A stretch of 64,000 nt of DNA from Labrenzia sp. THAF82 (lineage in GTDB: Bacteria > Pseudomonadota > Alphaproteobacteria > Rhizobiales > Stappiaceae). The notes under the pieces were generated by a model that saw only the letters and a list, made by a program, of their open reading frames with translations, did not search any database and was not told the DNA's origin. The stretch spans positions 500,001 to 564,000 of the forward strand of contig NZ_CP045354.1 of NCBI RefSeq assembly GCF_009363435.1, in the 5' to 3' direction. Below are positions 1 through 9,561 of this stretch, piece by piece. Position numbers and translations under genes: made by a program. How positions within the stretch are numbered: the stretch's first letter is position 1; every line of letters starts with the position of its first letter.

Positions 1-19
1 GGATGGTGACCATTTGCCG

Positions 20-334
20 TCAATCCATATGAAAGACGGACTTGAGGTCTGTCACGACAGGTTTGTTGTCGGGTTCGCTGGCCATGATGTCAGCCATGTG
101 CGCCCACCATTTCTGCATCACGGGGTGGTCGGGCAGTGCCTCCATGGTGTGATTGTCTTCGCGCCACAAAACTCCGAAGAGGATGTTGGTGTCCGGGTCA
201 AGATGAATGGAATAGTCCCGGATGCCTGCATCCTTCAACAGGGTGACCAACTCCGGCCAGATCTCGTCATGCCGCTTCTTGTATTCGTCTTCCATGCCGG
301 GATTGAGCAACATCTTGAAAGCGACTTTTTCCAT
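20..334 (-). CDS. rhaM: L-rhamnose mutarotase (RhaM/RhaU)
   Basis: Interconverts the alpha and beta anomers of L-rhamnose in the cytoplasm so that the isomerase receives its preferred form. The protein is about 104 residues, the usual size for this family. It starts [10 protein letters not shown] and carries the conserved stretch RHDEIWPEL, followed by a Tyr-Ser-Ile-His segment and a Trp-Trp pair near residue 75. I chose the ATG at 334 because it lies 4 bases after the rhaQ stop and the family begins there; an upstream in-frame start would add 21 unconserved residues inside rhaQ. It is the last complete gene of the leftward rhamnose operon. In Rhizobium leguminosarum the equivalent gene (rhaU) is followed by the kinase rhaK, which would lie left of this window. 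Confidence 0.9.
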   Translation of the reverse strand: MEKVAFKMLLNPGMEDEYKKRHDEIWPELVTLLKDAGIRDYSIHLDPDTNILFGVLWREDNHTMEALPDHPVMQKWWAHMADIMASEPDNKPVVTDLKSVFHMD

Positions 335-338
335 GTGA

Positions 339-1352
339 TCAGGCTTTCCGTCTGGTGAGGATCTGGCGGACAATTCTCGGCAATGTGATGACCGCAATCA
401 GCAGAAGGCCGATGAAAATCGACATCACGATGCCTGGTACATTCAAAAGGCCAAAGCCGAAGGTCACCATACCCATCACGAATGCAGCGATAACAACACC
501 CGGGATGGATCCTGAGCCGCCCAAGATGCTGACGCCGCCAAGGACGACCATGGTGACCACTTCAAGCTCCCAGCCGAAGGCGATCGAAGGCCGCGTGGCA
601 CCAAGGCGCGAAGTCAGGCAGATGGCTGCAACGCCCGACATGAGACCGGTGAGCAAAAACAACGCAAACTTAACGCGGGTCACTCGAATGCCGGAGAAGA
701 GCGCACCAACCGGATTGTTGCCGATTGCAAAAACGGCCCGACCGAAGTTGGTCCTGTGTAGGAGTATGGCAAAAAGGACGGCGGTAATTGCGAAGAGAAC
801 GAGTTCGAAGGTTATCACCCACCCGACGTAGCCCTGGCCGAAAAAGCCGAAATCAGAAGGATAGCCGGTGTAAGCCTTGTCTCCGAGGACGATATAGGAG
901 ATGCCACGAAAGAGGCTCATCGTGCCAATTGTGACCACGATGGACGGCAAACCGAGGCCTGTGACGAGAAAGCCGTTGAAGGCCCCGCACAGGAGGCCGA
1001 CGCCAAGCCCTATGAGGATCAGAGCCGGGGTTTCCGCGCCGAGTTGCACGGCGAACCCCATGGCGGTTGACGCTAGCGCGATGATCGAGGCGACCGAGAG
1101 GTCGATCTCGCCCGATATGATCAGCAATGCCATGGCGAAGGCGATCATCGCCTTTTCGGTGAAATTGTAGGTCGCGTCGGAAAGATTCCAGGGATCGAGG
1201 AAATAAGGAGAAGCGAAGCTGTTCAGGATGAAAACAGCCACGGCGACGCAAAGTAGCAGCAGTTCCCAACTTGCCAGAAAGCGGTGTAACGGGGTTTTCA
1301 ATCGATCCGGGATCTGCCGTCCGGTTGAGGCCTGGTGTGTCGCAAGGCTCAT
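339..1352 (-). CDS. rhaQ: Rhamnose ABC transporter permease RhaQ
   Basis: One of two inner-membrane permeases of the rhamnose importer. At 337 residues, with about eight to ten hydrophobic segments, it matches the RbsC/AraH-type branched permease family (BPD_transp_2). Typical family strings are visible, including [11 protein letters not shown] in the first third and [11 protein letters not shown] in the last third. Its start overlaps the end of rhaP by 4 bases (ATGA), a sign of translational coupling. The P/Q naming follows the R. leguminosarum gene order R-S-T-P-Q-U; the two permeases are paralogues, so the P and Q labels rest on position only. Confidence 0.88.
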   Translation of the reverse strand: MSLATHQASTGRQIPDRLKTPLHRFLASWELLLLCVAVAVFILNSFASPYFLDPWNLSDATYNFTEKAMIAFAMALLIISGEIDLSVASIIALASTAMGFAVQLGAETPALILIGLGVGLLCGAFNGFLVTGLGLPSIVVTIGTMSLFRGISYIVLGDKAYTGYPSDFGFFGQGYVGWVITFELVLFAITAVLFAILLHRTNFGRAVFAIGNNPVGALFSGIRVTRVKFALFLLTGLMSGVAAICLTSRLGATRPSIAFGWELEVVTMVVLGGVSILGGSGSIPGVVIAAFVMGMVTFGFGLLNVPGIVMSIFIGLLLIAVITLPRIVRQILTRRKA

Positions 1353-2332
1353 GTTGCATGTTCCGCTTTTTTCAGGATCACCCGGCCTTTGGTCCGGTTC
1401 GATGTCGCGTTGAAGGCAACGGCGATGATGATGGCGCTGCCTGAAATGGCGAGTTGCCAGAACGGAGAGATATTGACCACAGGCAAGGCGTTCTTGACGA
1501 TGCCGAGGAAAAGCGCCCCCAGGAGCGCGCCACCAACCGACCCAATGCCGCCCGCAATCGAGATGCCGCCGATGACACAGGCAGCCACGACTTCAAGTTC
1601 GAACCCGCCTGCAATGTCGACATAGGCAACAGCGTATCGCGCGACCCAAAGGTAGCCGGTGAGGCCAGCCAGAGCGCCGGAAATGACGTAAGCTGCACAT
1701 TGGGTCAGCCCGACATTGATGCCGGTATAAACAGCGGCGTGTGGATTGCCGCCGACCGCGAAGAAGGCCCGCCCGAGCGCCGTGCGCCCGATCAGGACGA
1801 TGAAGCCGATCAACACCAGGATTGCGATCCATGACAGCACCGGCAGCCCGAAGACTACCTCCCGCGGAAACGCCTTGAAGGCGGCGCTCATTTCGTGCGC
1901 GTTGATCCACTCACCACCGGAGATGACAAAAATGATGCCGCGAAAGATGGTCATGGTGCCGAGCGTGACAACAATCGGCGGTATGTCGAGTTTCCATACA
2001 AGAAGACCGTTGATGAGGCCCATCACTGATCCCAGTCCGATGGCAATCACCATGATCAACGGTACGGGAAGATCCGGAAAGATCGTGTTGAGCATTGCGA
2101 CAACCATGCCTGTTAGGGCCAGATTGGCGGCGACCGACAGGTCGATACATCGGGTCAGGATCACAACCATCTGACCGAGTGCGAGAATGATCAGTGGTGC
2201 CGTGTCGTTAAAAACATTTACAAGATTTGACGGAGCGACGAAGGCGGGGAACCGCGATGCAATGGCACCGATGAGGACAAGAATGGCGGCCGCCAGAACA
2301 GTCTCACGGGACTTGATCAGAGAGTGGATCAT
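1349..2332 (-). CDS. rhaP: Rhamnose ABC transporter permease RhaP
   Basis: Second permease subunit of the rhamnose importer, 327 residues, RbsC-type. It has the family strings RCIDLSVAAN and VIGGISIAGG at the same relative places as in RhaQ, plus many hydrophobic segments. It overlaps rhaT upstream by 4 bases and rhaQ downstream by 4 bases, so T, P and Q are made as a tightly coupled set. The two permeases presumably form a heterodimer with the RhaT ATPase on the cytoplasmic side. Function is assigned from family and operon context. Confidence 0.88.
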   Translation of the reverse strand: MIHSLIKSRETVLAAAILVLIGAIASRFPAFVAPSNLVNVFNDTAPLIILALGQMVVILTRCIDLSVAANLALTGMVVAMLNTIFPDLPVPLIMVIAIGLGSVMGLINGLLVWKLDIPPIVVTLGTMTIFRGIIFVISGGEWINAHEMSAAFKAFPREVVFGLPVLSWIAILVLIGFIVLIGRTALGRAFFAVGGNPHAAVYTGINVGLTQCAAYVISGALAGLTGYLWVARYAVAYVDIAGGFELEVVAACVIGGISIAGGIGSVGGALLGALFLGIVKNALPVVNISPFWQLAISGSAIIIAVAFNATSNRTKGRVILKKAEHAT

Positions 2333-3888
2333 GAGTGCGTCTCCACAATTCCCGCCGCTGCCCGGACCAGGTGTTCCGGAGTCAGCTCCGCCCCTTCAAA
2401 CTCGGCTGCAATTCGGCCCTCTCTCATAACGATCACGCGATCCGACATGCCAAGAATTTCAGGGATTTCGGAGGACACCATGATCACTGCGAGGCCTTCT
2501 GCCGCCAGTTCCGCCATGAACTCGTGAACGGCGGCCTTGGAACCGATATCAATGCCTTTCGTCGGTTCGTCGAGAATGATGACCCGTGGCTTCGTTGCCA
2601 GCCATTTGGCGATGACGACTTTCTGCTGGTTGCCGCCGGACAATTCACCAATGTCCTGGTCGAGCGCCGCGGCACGCAAGTCCAGGCGCCTGGTGTAGTC
2701 GCGGGCAAGTTTGAATTCCTCCGCCAGCCTCAGAAAACCGTTTCTGGATGTTTCCTTCAAGGACGGCAGGGAAATGTTCTGGAAAATCGGCAATCCCTTG
2801 ACGGCGCCTTGCTTGCCCCGGTCCTCCGGGACATAGACGATGCCGTGGCCGATGGCTTCATTTGGATCTCGAATAACGGCGATCTGATCGTCGATGCGAA
2901 TAGCGCCCTTCGAGGGACGCGTTACACCGAAGAGCGCCTGCATGAATTCACTTCGACCGGCACCGACCAGGCCATAGAAACCGAGAATTTCACCCGATCG
3001 CAATGCGAAGCCAATATCTTCAAATTCGGTCGGATGCGAATAGCCGGCAACCTTGAGCACTTCCTTGCCGAGCTGCGGAGAGCGCTTCGGGAAGACCTGA
3101 TCGACCGAGCGCCCGACCATGAGTTTGACCAATTCACGTTCGGATACTTCATTGATGCGTCCGGCACCGACCATCTGTCCGTCCCTGAATACGGTGTAAC
3201 GGTCTGCGATCCGAAAGATTTCATCGAACTTGTGACTGATGAAGAGGATGGCCTTTCCTTCCGTCTTCAACCGTTCAACGAGCTCGTAGGTCTCTTCAAT
3301 TTCCTTGTGCGAGAGCGATGCCGTCGGTTCGTCCATGATGACGATGCTGGCATCAATAGAGAGCGCGCGAGCAATCGCCACCAGATGCTTGTTGGCAATC
3401 CCGAGGTCTCTCAGTGTGACATGGGGGTCGATCGACGCGCCAATTCTGTCCAGAAGATTTTGCGCTTGAATGAGCATTTTGCGCCGGTCGATCAAGCCGA
3501 AGCGGGTCTTGGGGGCGTGGCCGATGAAGATATTCTCCGCGACCGACAGGTCATCAAACAGAACAGTTTCCTGATGAATTGCGGTCACGCCGGCGCGTCC
3601 TGCATCTTGAGCAGTCGGAAACGCGACGCGTTTTTCGTCAATGACGATTTCACCTTCATCCGGCTGGTAGATGCCAGTTAATATCTTGACGATGGTGGAT
3701 TTACCGGCACCGTTTTCGCCGACAAGTGCTGTGACTTCGCCAGGATAAAGCTCCAGGGAAACCTCAGACAGTGCCTTGACCCCGGGAAAGGACTTGGAGA
3801 TGCCTGTCAGGGACAGAGCCGGTTTGGATCCCCTGGCGGACTGAGGATGCGCGTCTTCAATGCCGTGCGTGTTCGCAAGCATAACCAT
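2329..3888 (-). CDS. rhaT: Rhamnose ABC transporter ATP-binding protein RhaT
   Basis: Double-domain sugar ABC ATPase of 519 residues (RbsA/XylG type) that powers rhamnose import. The first domain has Walker A GENGAGKST at residues 57-65 and Walker B IVIMDEPTAS, but its signature is degenerate (LGIANKHLVAIARA in place of LSGGQ). The second domain has the reverse: a degenerate P-loop (LVGAGRSEF) with a good signature ELSGGNQQK and Walker B VIILDEPTKG. This asymmetry is normal for the family. The start codon is uncertain between the ATGs at 3888 and 3882; neither has a strong ribosome site. It lies 88 bases downstream of rhaS. Confidence 0.9.
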   Translation of the reverse strand: MVMLANTHGIEDAHPQSARGSKPALSLTGISKSFPGVKALSEVSLELYPGEVTALVGENGAGKSTIVKILTGIYQPDEGEIVIDEKRVAFPTAQDAGRAGVTAIHQETVLFDDLSVAENIFIGHAPKTRFGLIDRRKMLIQAQNLLDRIGASIDPHVTLRDLGIANKHLVAIARALSIDASIVIMDEPTASLSHKEIEETYELVERLKTEGKAILFISHKFDEIFRIADRYTVFRDGQMVGAGRINEVSERELVKLMVGRSVDQVFPKRSPQLGKEVLKVAGYSHPTEFEDIGFALRSGEILGFYGLVGAGRSEFMQALFGVTRPSKGAIRIDDQIAVIRDPNEAIGHGIVYVPEDRGKQGAVKGLPIFQNISLPSLKETSRNGFLRLAEEFKLARDYTRRLDLRAAALDQDIGELSGGNQQKVVIAKWLATKPRVIILDEPTKGIDIGSKAAVHEFMAELAAEGLAVIMVSSEIPEILGMSDRVIVMREGRIAAEFEGAELTPEHLVRAAAGIVETHS

Positions 3889-3976
3889 ATCCCGGAGCCA
3901 GTTGTTCTAGTTGGTTCAGGAGACCCGGTGCAGGGCACCGGGTCCAAGACATCCTAAGATGGATCTAAGCAAAGGC

Positions 3977-4969
3977 TTAGAAGATATCTTTGAAGTCGTT
4001 GATGTTGGAGCTGTCGTAGACAAACGGGTCGGCCATTGCGCCTTCGTTGTTGTCGTTCAGCTCAAGTTTGCCCATGCGGCCCATTTCAATTTCAGCACCG
4101 GGTGCAGCTTCTGCCTTTCCGGTCGCGAGATTGTAGGCCAGCATCGTGGCTGAATAGCCCAGATCGATCGGGTTCCAGATGGCGAACGACTTGGATGCGC
4201 CCGACTCAATATGTCCGGCCATCTCAGATGGCAATCCAAGACCGGTAACGTTGATCTGTCCGGCTTTTTCAGCGTCCGATACTGCCTGGGCCGCGGCGAC
4301 GATGCCGACAGAGGTCGGTGCGATGATCGCCTTGAGATCGGGATAGGTTTGCATCAGGCCCTGGGCTTCGCGGTAGGACTTGTCTGCCAGATCGTCACCA
4401 TAGACGGTCGCAACCACATTGATGCCGGGGTAGTTGTCCTTGACCTTGTTCATCTCCTCGATCCAGATGTTCTGGTTCGTTGCGGTAGCTGATGCGGACA
4501 GGACCGCGACATCGCCACCATCTGGCAGATGATCAGCTGCCAGCTTGATGATCATGTTGCCGATCAACGGGTTTGACGACGGATTGAGGTGCAACTGACG
4601 GCCTTCCGGAGCAACGCCTGAATCCCACGAAATCACTGTTATGCCGCGGTCCATGGCCTTTTTGAGTGCTGGAACCAGCGCATCCTGATCGTTGGCGGAA
4701 ATCGCGATAGCATCGACCTTCTGCGCGATCAGGGCGTTGATCACCTCAATCTGACCTTCCGCTGTCGTGTCTGTCGGGCCAGTGTAGATGATTTCCACGT
4801 CGCCCAATTCCTTGGCAGCTTCTTCCGCGCCTTTAGCGGCAGCCTCAAAGAAACCGATCCCGAGAGCCTTGACGACCAACGCAATGCGCTTGTCTTCAGC
4901 TTGTGCAGGAGCGGCGATACAAACGGCGGCAACTGCTGTTGCAGCCAATAGTGACTTGAAGAGTTTCAT
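3977..4969 (-). CDS. rhaS: Rhamnose ABC transporter substrate-binding protein RhaS
   Basis: Periplasmic sugar-binding protein of 330 residues, type I fold (peripla_BP_4), that delivers rhamnose to RhaPQT. The N-terminus is a clear Sec signal peptide with Lys at residues 2 and 5, a hydrophobic core and a likely cut after AQA near residue 24. The start is fixed by GGGAGGAAGC directly before the ATG at 4969. It follows rhaR by 54 bases in the same leftward transcript, as in rhizobial rha loci. Substrate identity is inferred from the surrounding rhamnose genes. Confidence 0.9.
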   Translation of the reverse strand: MKLFKSLLAATAVAAVCIAAPAQAEDKRIALVVKALGIGFFEAAAKGAEEAAKELGDVEIIYTGPTDTTAEGQIEVINALIAQKVDAIAISANDQDALVPALKKAMDRGITVISWDSGVAPEGRQLHLNPSSNPLIGNMIIKLAADHLPDGGDVAVLSASATATNQNIWIEEMNKVKDNYPGINVVATVYGDDLADKSYREAQGLMQTYPDLKAIIAPTSVGIVAAAQAVSDAEKAGQINVTGLGLPSEMAGHIESGASKSFAIWNPIDLGYSATMLAYNLATGKAEAAPGAEIEMGRMGKLELNDNNEGAMADPFVYDSSNINDFKDIF

Positions 4970-5023
4970 TGCTTCCTCCCTAAATGAACTGCCGGCCCGT
5001 TGAGGGTTCCGGCAGAATGCCGG

Positions 5024-5830
5024 CTACCCGCTTGAGGTCGCCTTGCTCTGTGTGGCGTTCACCGATGCCACGATCAGATTGATGTCGGCCTGCTCCAGCA
5101 TCTTGGCCGCGTTGTCCGGAATGCCTTCGTCTGTGATCACGGTTGAGATCCGGTCAAGCGCACACAGGATCAGGCTGGAACGCGCACTGAATTTGGATGA
5201 ATCCGCAAGCACGACCAGTTCGTCCGCCTGGCCGATCAATTTCTGTTCGGCCTGGATCAGAAGCGGATCAGCTTCCATGAGACCGAGAGGGCCGAGGCCC
5301 TGCGCACCCATGAACATCCGCTTTGCATAGAAATTTCGGGTCACGTCATTGTCGAAGGGGCTCAAGATGATGTTCTGCTCCCGGTAGATCGCTCCGCCGG
5401 ACAGCATGATCGTGTTCTTGGAGTTCTTGAGAAGATGTTCGGCGATCGGGAAGGAGTTGGTGAATACCTGCATCCGTTTTGTCGCCAGCGGGTGGACCAT
5501 TTGAAATGTCGTGGTGCCGCCGTTGATGATGATCGCATCGCCGTCTTCGCAGAGTTCGACAGCCTTTTGAGCAATCGCGCGCTTTTGCGCGATGTTGATC
5601 GTTTCGTTTACGCTGAAAGGACGTCCTGCCAGGCCGACAAATTGTGGTGGGTGAATTGATTCCGCGCCCCCACGCACACGGCGCAGTTTCTTTTGCACAT
5701 GCAGCTGAGCAATGTCGCGACGTATGGTTGCTTCCGAGGAATCCGTCAACGCCACCAATTCCTGGACCGTAACAACCGGCCGATCCTGGACAGCGGACAA
5801 GATGATCCTGTGGCGCTCTTTCTCGTGCAT
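5024..5830 (-). CDS. rhaR: DeoR-family rhamnose operon regulator RhaR
   Basis: DeoR-type repressor of 268 residues. It has an N-terminal winged helix (RHRIILSAVQ, then SSEATIRRDIAQL as the recognition helix, residues about 5-55) and a C-terminal sugar-phosphate-sensing domain with the family string IINGGTTT. I chose the ATG at 5830 because GGGAGG lies 5 bases before it; a longer version from 5863 would add 11 residues without a good ribosome site. It is the first gene of the leftward operon and faces rhaD. By family, the effector should be a phosphorylated intermediate such as rhamnulose-1-phosphate. The symmetric repeats at 5874-5946 are the obvious binding region. Confidence 0.88.
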   Translation of the reverse strand: MHEKERHRIILSAVQDRPVVTVQELVALTDSSEATIRRDIAQLHVQKKLRRVRGGAESIHPPQFVGLAGRPFSVNETINIAQKRAIAQKAVELCEDGDAIIINGGTTTFQMVHPLATKRMQVFTNSFPIAEHLLKNSKNTIMLSGGAIYREQNIILSPFDNDVTRNFYAKRMFMGAQGLGPLGLMEADPLLIQAEQKLIGQADELVVLADSSKFSARSSLILCALDRISTVITDEGIPDNAAKMLEQADINLIVASVNATQSKATSSG

Positions 5831-5873
5831 ATAGTCCTCCCGTTGATCAAACGTTTTCATCATTATCAGTCAC

Positions 5874-5946
5874 TGTCAATCAAAAAAGATCAATAATAAT
5901 CATTTTGCAATGCAGTATGATTGGATATGATTGTTTTTGATTGACA
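5874..5946. promoter_or_regulatory. Divergent rhaR/rhaD operator region with six symmetric half-sites
   Basis: TGTCAATCAAAAA at 5874-5886 is repeated as an exact inverted copy, TTTTTGATTGACA, at 5934-5946. Within the right half TGATTG occurs three times, at 5918, 5928 and 5938, exactly 10 bp apart. The left half mirrors this on the other strand with TGATTG, TGATCT and TGATTA whose 5' ends are at 5882, 5892 and 5902. The whole array is symmetric about position 5910. One-turn spacing puts all half-sites of each arm on one DNA face, as expected for a multimeric DeoR repressor. TTGACA at 5941-5946 may also serve as the rhaD -35, though I see no strong -10. Confidence 0.7.
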
Positions 5947-6015
5947 TTCGTGTCTGATCAAGCGAGTGTCTAGCCAAACAAACGACCGCTGTCAGGCGTA
6001 TTCTGGGAGGACACC

Positions 6016-8118
6016 ATGTTGAATTCGGCCGCCGGGTCCCGGCTGGAAAACCTGTGGGACGATCAAAAGGCGTCGGGCATGAGTGAGCCTGAACTTCTTC
6101 TTTATCGTTCGAACCTTCTCGGATCCGACAAGCGCATCACAAACTACGGTGGTGGCAACACATCCGCGAAGGTTTTTCAAAAGGATCCGCTTATTGGCGA
6201 CGAAGTTGAGGTCCTGTGGGTGAAAGGCTCAGGAGGCGACGTCGGCACCATCAAGATGGATGGTTTTGCGACGCTTTACATGGAAAAGCTGCGCGCATTG
6301 AAAGGTCTTTATCGGGGGCTTGAGTTTGAAGATGAGATGGTTGGCTACCTGCCACACTGTACCTTCAACCTGAACCCGCGTGCAGCGTCGATCGACACGC
6401 CTCTTCATGCCTATGTGCCCATGACGCATGTTGATCACATGCACCCCGACGCAATCATCGCTATTGCGGCGGCGGCTGACAGCAGGGAGCTCACACGAGA
6501 GATTTTTGGCAAGGACATTGGCTGGCTGCCCTGGAAACGGCCTGGATATGAGTTGGGTCTGTGGCTTGAAAAGTTTTGCGAGGCGAACCCGCAGGCACGG
6601 GGTGTCGTTCTTGAAAGCCATGGATTGTTTACCTGGGCGGATACCGCCAAGGAGTGCTACGAAACGACGTTGGAAATCATCAACAAGGCGATAGGCTGGT
6701 TCGAGGACAAAACTGCGGGCACAAACGCCTTTGGCGGTGCCAGGTTCAATGCTCTGCCGCCGGTTGAGCGGCGGGACATCGCCGCCAGTCTCATGCCGGC
6801 AATTCGAGGCATGATTTCCGGGAAGCAGCACATGGTCGGACATTTTGACGACAGTGACGCAGTTCTGGAATTCGTCAACTCCAATGACATGGAAGCCCTG
6901 GCGGCTCTGGGCACCAGTTGTCCCGATCATTTTCTGCGAACCAAAATCAGGCCGCTTGTTGTCGATTTCGACCCGGGCAATCCAGCCATTCAAGCCACGC
7001 TCTCCGGCCTGGGCGAGGCGGTGGAAACCTATCGGGACGATTACGCCGCCTATTATGCACGTTGTAAATACGACAACAGTCCAGCGCTTCGGGATCCGAA
7101 CGCCGTCGTCTATCTGGTGCCGGGTGTCGGCATGATCACCTTTGCCAAGGACAAGGCAACCGCCCGAATTTCAGGCGAATTCTATACCAATGCCATTAAC
7201 GTCATGCGGGGCGCTTCCAGCGTTTCGACCTATTGCGGACTGCGTGAGCAGGAAGCTTTCGACATTGAGTACTGGTTGCTCGAAGAGGCGAAGCTGCAGC
7301 GTATGCCAAAGTCGAAAAGCCTGGCGGGGCGGATCGCGTTGGTGACCGGAGGTGCTGGCGGAATAGGGTCAGCAACGGCTGAGCGGTTTTTGCGCGAAGG
7401 AGCCTGTGTTGTCCTGGCGGATATCGACAAGGAGGCCCTTGCGGCCGCCGCGGACAATCTGAGCGGGCGCTACTCCAAGGATGTTGTCCGGGCCGTCACA
7501 ATGGATGTCACGAGTGAAGACGCGGTCGCGGAGAGTTTTTCTCGGGCTGCGCTGGAATTCGGTGGCGTTGATATCCTTGTGTCGAATGCAGGCATTGCCT
7601 CCTCTGCGCCGATAGAGGAGACGACGCTGGATCTCTGGAACCGCAACCTTTCCATCCTGTCGACCGGCTATTTTCTGGTGTCGCGCGCGGCATTTCAGGT
7701 TCTCAAGACACAAGGGCTAGGCGGTTCCATCGTTTTCATCGGATCCAAAAACGGATTGGCGGCTTCACCAGGTGCCAGCGCCTATTGCACAGCGAAGGCG
7801 TCGGAGCTGCATCTTGCCAGGTGTTTGGCGCTGGAAGGTGCTCCTGAAGGGATCCGCGTCAATGTGGTCAACCCGGATGCGGTGCTTCGGGGATCCAAGA
7901 TCTGGTCCGGAAACTGGCTGAAGGAACGGGCGGAAGCCTATGGCAAAGACACATCCGAACTCGAAGAACACTACCGTCAGCGATCTCTTCTGAAGCGATC
8001 CGTTCTGCCGGAAGATATTGCTGAAGCGAGTTATTTCTTCGCTTCCGACGTGTCGTCAAAATCAACCGGCAACATCATCAATGTCGATGCCGGAAATGTG
8101 CAGTCTTTTACGCGCTAG
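6016..8118 (+). CDS. rhaD: Bifunctional rhamnulose-1-phosphate aldolase / lactaldehyde dehydrogenase (RhaD)
   Basis: A 700-residue fusion. Residues about 1-420 are a class II aldolase domain with metal-ligand histidines in HVDHMHPDAI (around 137-146) and a later ESHGLF. Residues about 435-700 are a short-chain dehydrogenase with the nucleotide loop TGGAGGIG near 443 and the catalytic YCTAK near 589. The first part splits rhamnulose-1-phosphate into dihydroxyacetone phosphate and lactaldehyde, and the second oxidises or reduces lactaldehyde. The length and domain order match the RhaD/YuxG family. GGGAGGACACC precedes the ATG. It is transcribed away from rhaR through the shared operator and is followed after 150 bases by rhaI; I see no clear element in that gap. 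Confidence 0.92.
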   Translation: MLNSAAGSRLENLWDDQKASGMSEPELLLYRSNLLGSDKRITNYGGGNTSAKVFQKDPLIGDEVEVLWVKGSGGDVGTIKMDGFATLYMEKLRALKGLYRGLEFEDEMVGYLPHCTFNLNPRAASIDTPLHAYVPMTHVDHMHPDAIIAIAAAADSRELTREIFGKDIGWLPWKRPGYELGLWLEKFCEANPQARGVVLESHGLFTWADTAKECYETTLEIINKAIGWFEDKTAGTNAFGGARFNALPPVERRDIAASLMPAIRGMISGKQHMVGHFDDSDAVLEFVNSNDMEALAALGTSCPDHFLRTKIRPLVVDFDPGNPAIQATLSGLGEAVETYRDDYAAYYARCKYDNSPALRDPNAVVYLVPGVGMITFAKDKATARISGEFYTNAINVMRGASSVSTYCGLREQEAFDIEYWLLEEAKLQRMPKSKSLAGRIALVTGGAGGIGSATAERFLREGACVVLADIDKEALAAAADNLSGRYSKDVVRAVTMDVTSEDAVAESFSRAALEFGGVDILVSNAGIASSAPIEETTLDLWNRNLSILSTGYFLVSRAAFQVLKTQGLGGSIVFIGSKNGLAASPGASAYCTAKASELHLARCLALEGAPEGIRVNVVNPDAVLRGSKIWSGNWLKERAEAYGKDTSELEEHYRQRSLLKRSVLPEDIAEASYFFASDVSSKSTGNIINVDAGNVQSFTR

Positions 8119-8268
8119 CGTCCAACCCGGCGGTTGCCTGGAGCACTGGTTCGAGCAGGGTGACATCCCCACGGTTGGAAGACACATTCAGACATTGTTT
8201 CACCCCCTATCGAGTGCCGGACCGCCTGGTCACCAACGGCCGGGAAGGGTCAGGAAAGGATCTTCAAG

Positions 8269-9552
8269 ATGATGATCGACAACTCTGTGATCGCCCAGGA
8301 AAACGAAGCGGCTTTGACCGTCTTGAGCCGCGACTATGCAACACTGGGTGAACAGCTGGATCGTCGCGGCATCGCGATAGACGACATAAAAGCCAAGGTC
8401 TCCGGCTACGGTGTTGCTATCCCCTCCTGGGGGGTTGGAACAGGAGGGACGCGATTTGCGCGTTTTCCCGGCAGAGGTGAGCCCCGGCACATATTCGACA
8501 AGCTTGAGGATTGCGCGGTTGTTCATCAATTGACCCGCGCGACGCCGTCGGTTTCTCTGCACATTCCCTGGGACAAGGCGGATCCGTCGGACCTCAAAGC
8601 AAGTGCGTTATCGCTTGGTCTTGGGTTCGATGCGATGAATTCCAACACCTTTCAGGACCAGCCTGGCCAGACGCATTCCTATAAATACGGTTCTCTGACG
8701 CATACCAATGCGGCAACGCGCCAGCAGGCGATTGACCATAATCTGGAGTGCATCGAGATCGGCACTGCCATCGGCTCCACGGCGCTTACAGTCTGGGTTG
8801 GAGACGGCTCCAATTTTCCGGGGCAGACGCATTTTGTCCGGCAGTTCGAGAGATATCTGGACTCAGCAAAGGCAATCTATGCGGAGTTGCCCGAGAACTG
8901 GCGGCTTTTCACGGAACACAAGATTTTTGAACCAGCTTTCTATTCGACAGTCGTGCAGGACTGGGGCACCAATTACCTCATTGCGCAGGAGCTTGGAGAC
9001 CGGGCCTTTTGCCTCGTTGATCTCGGGCATCATGCGCCGAACGTCAACATCGAGATGATCGTAGCTCGGCTCATTCAATTCCAGAAACTGGGCGGTTTCC
9101 ATTTCAACGACAGCAAATATGGTGACGACGATCTGGATACCGGATCGATCGATCCTTACCGGCTGTTTCTGGTCTTCAACGAGCTGGTCGACGCGGAGAC
9201 GCGCAGTGCAGAAGGTTTCGCTCCTGCGCATATGCTTGATCAGTCGCACAACGTGACCGACCCGATCGAGAGCCTCATGGTGAGCGCCATGGAAGTTCAA
9301 CGCGCCTATGCGCAGGCGCTGATTGTCGACAGATCGGTGCTGCATGACTTTCAGCAGGACAACGACGCCCTGATGGCCTCAGCGACACTGAAGCAAGCCT
9401 TCAGAACTGACGTTGAACCCATTCTTGCCATGGCCCGACTTGAAAATGGGGGTGTCATCGACCCGGTTTCGGCATACCGCGCCTCCGGGTATCGGAACAA
9501 GGTCGCTGAGATACGGCCGGCAGTGACCGGTGCAGGTGGTGGAATTGTCTGA
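8269..9552 (+). CDS. rhaI: L-rhamnose isomerase (Pseudomonas stutzeri/rhizobial type)
   Basis: Converts L-rhamnose to L-rhamnulose. At 427 residues it belongs to the xylose-isomerase-like TIM-barrel rhamnose isomerases rather than the E. coli RhaA type. Likely metal and active-site strings are TEHKIFEPAF, LVDLGHHAPN and GGFHFNDSKYGDDDLD, which carry the Glu, Asp and His ligands expected at the barrel mouth. Two adjacent ATGs (8269 and 8272) follow an AGGA-containing stretch; either could be used. It ends 9 bases before the convergent GntR gene. With RhaD it covers the isomerase and aldolase steps, leaving only the kinase unseen. Confidence 0.9.
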   Translation: MMIDNSVIAQENEAALTVLSRDYATLGEQLDRRGIAIDDIKAKVSGYGVAIPSWGVGTGGTRFARFPGRGEPRHIFDKLEDCAVVHQLTRATPSVSLHIPWDKADPSDLKASALSLGLGFDAMNSNTFQDQPGQTHSYKYGSLTHTNAATRQQAIDHNLECIEIGTAIGSTALTVWVGDGSNFPGQTHFVRQFERYLDSAKAIYAELPENWRLFTEHKIFEPAFYSTVVQDWGTNYLIAQELGDRAFCLVDLGHHAPNVNIEMIVARLIQFQKLGGFHFNDSKYGDDDLDTGSIDPYRLFLVFNELVDAETRSAEGFAPAHMLDQSHNVTDPIESLMVSAMEVQRAYAQALIVDRSVLHDFQQDNDALMASATLKQAFRTDVEPILAMARLENGGVIDPVSAYRASGYRNKVAEIRPAVTGAGGGIV

Positions 9553-9561
9553 AGCCGCCAG

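Noticed and set aside
2335..3681. Long plus-strand open frame of 448 codons opposite rhaT
   Set aside because: It lies entirely antisense to a well-supported ABC ATPase and shows no domain of its own; it reflects codon bias on the opposite strand.
8119..8268. Possible RNA element between rhaD and rhaI
   Set aside because: The 150-base gap contains GC-rich partial stems but no clear terminator, riboswitch or promoter signature.
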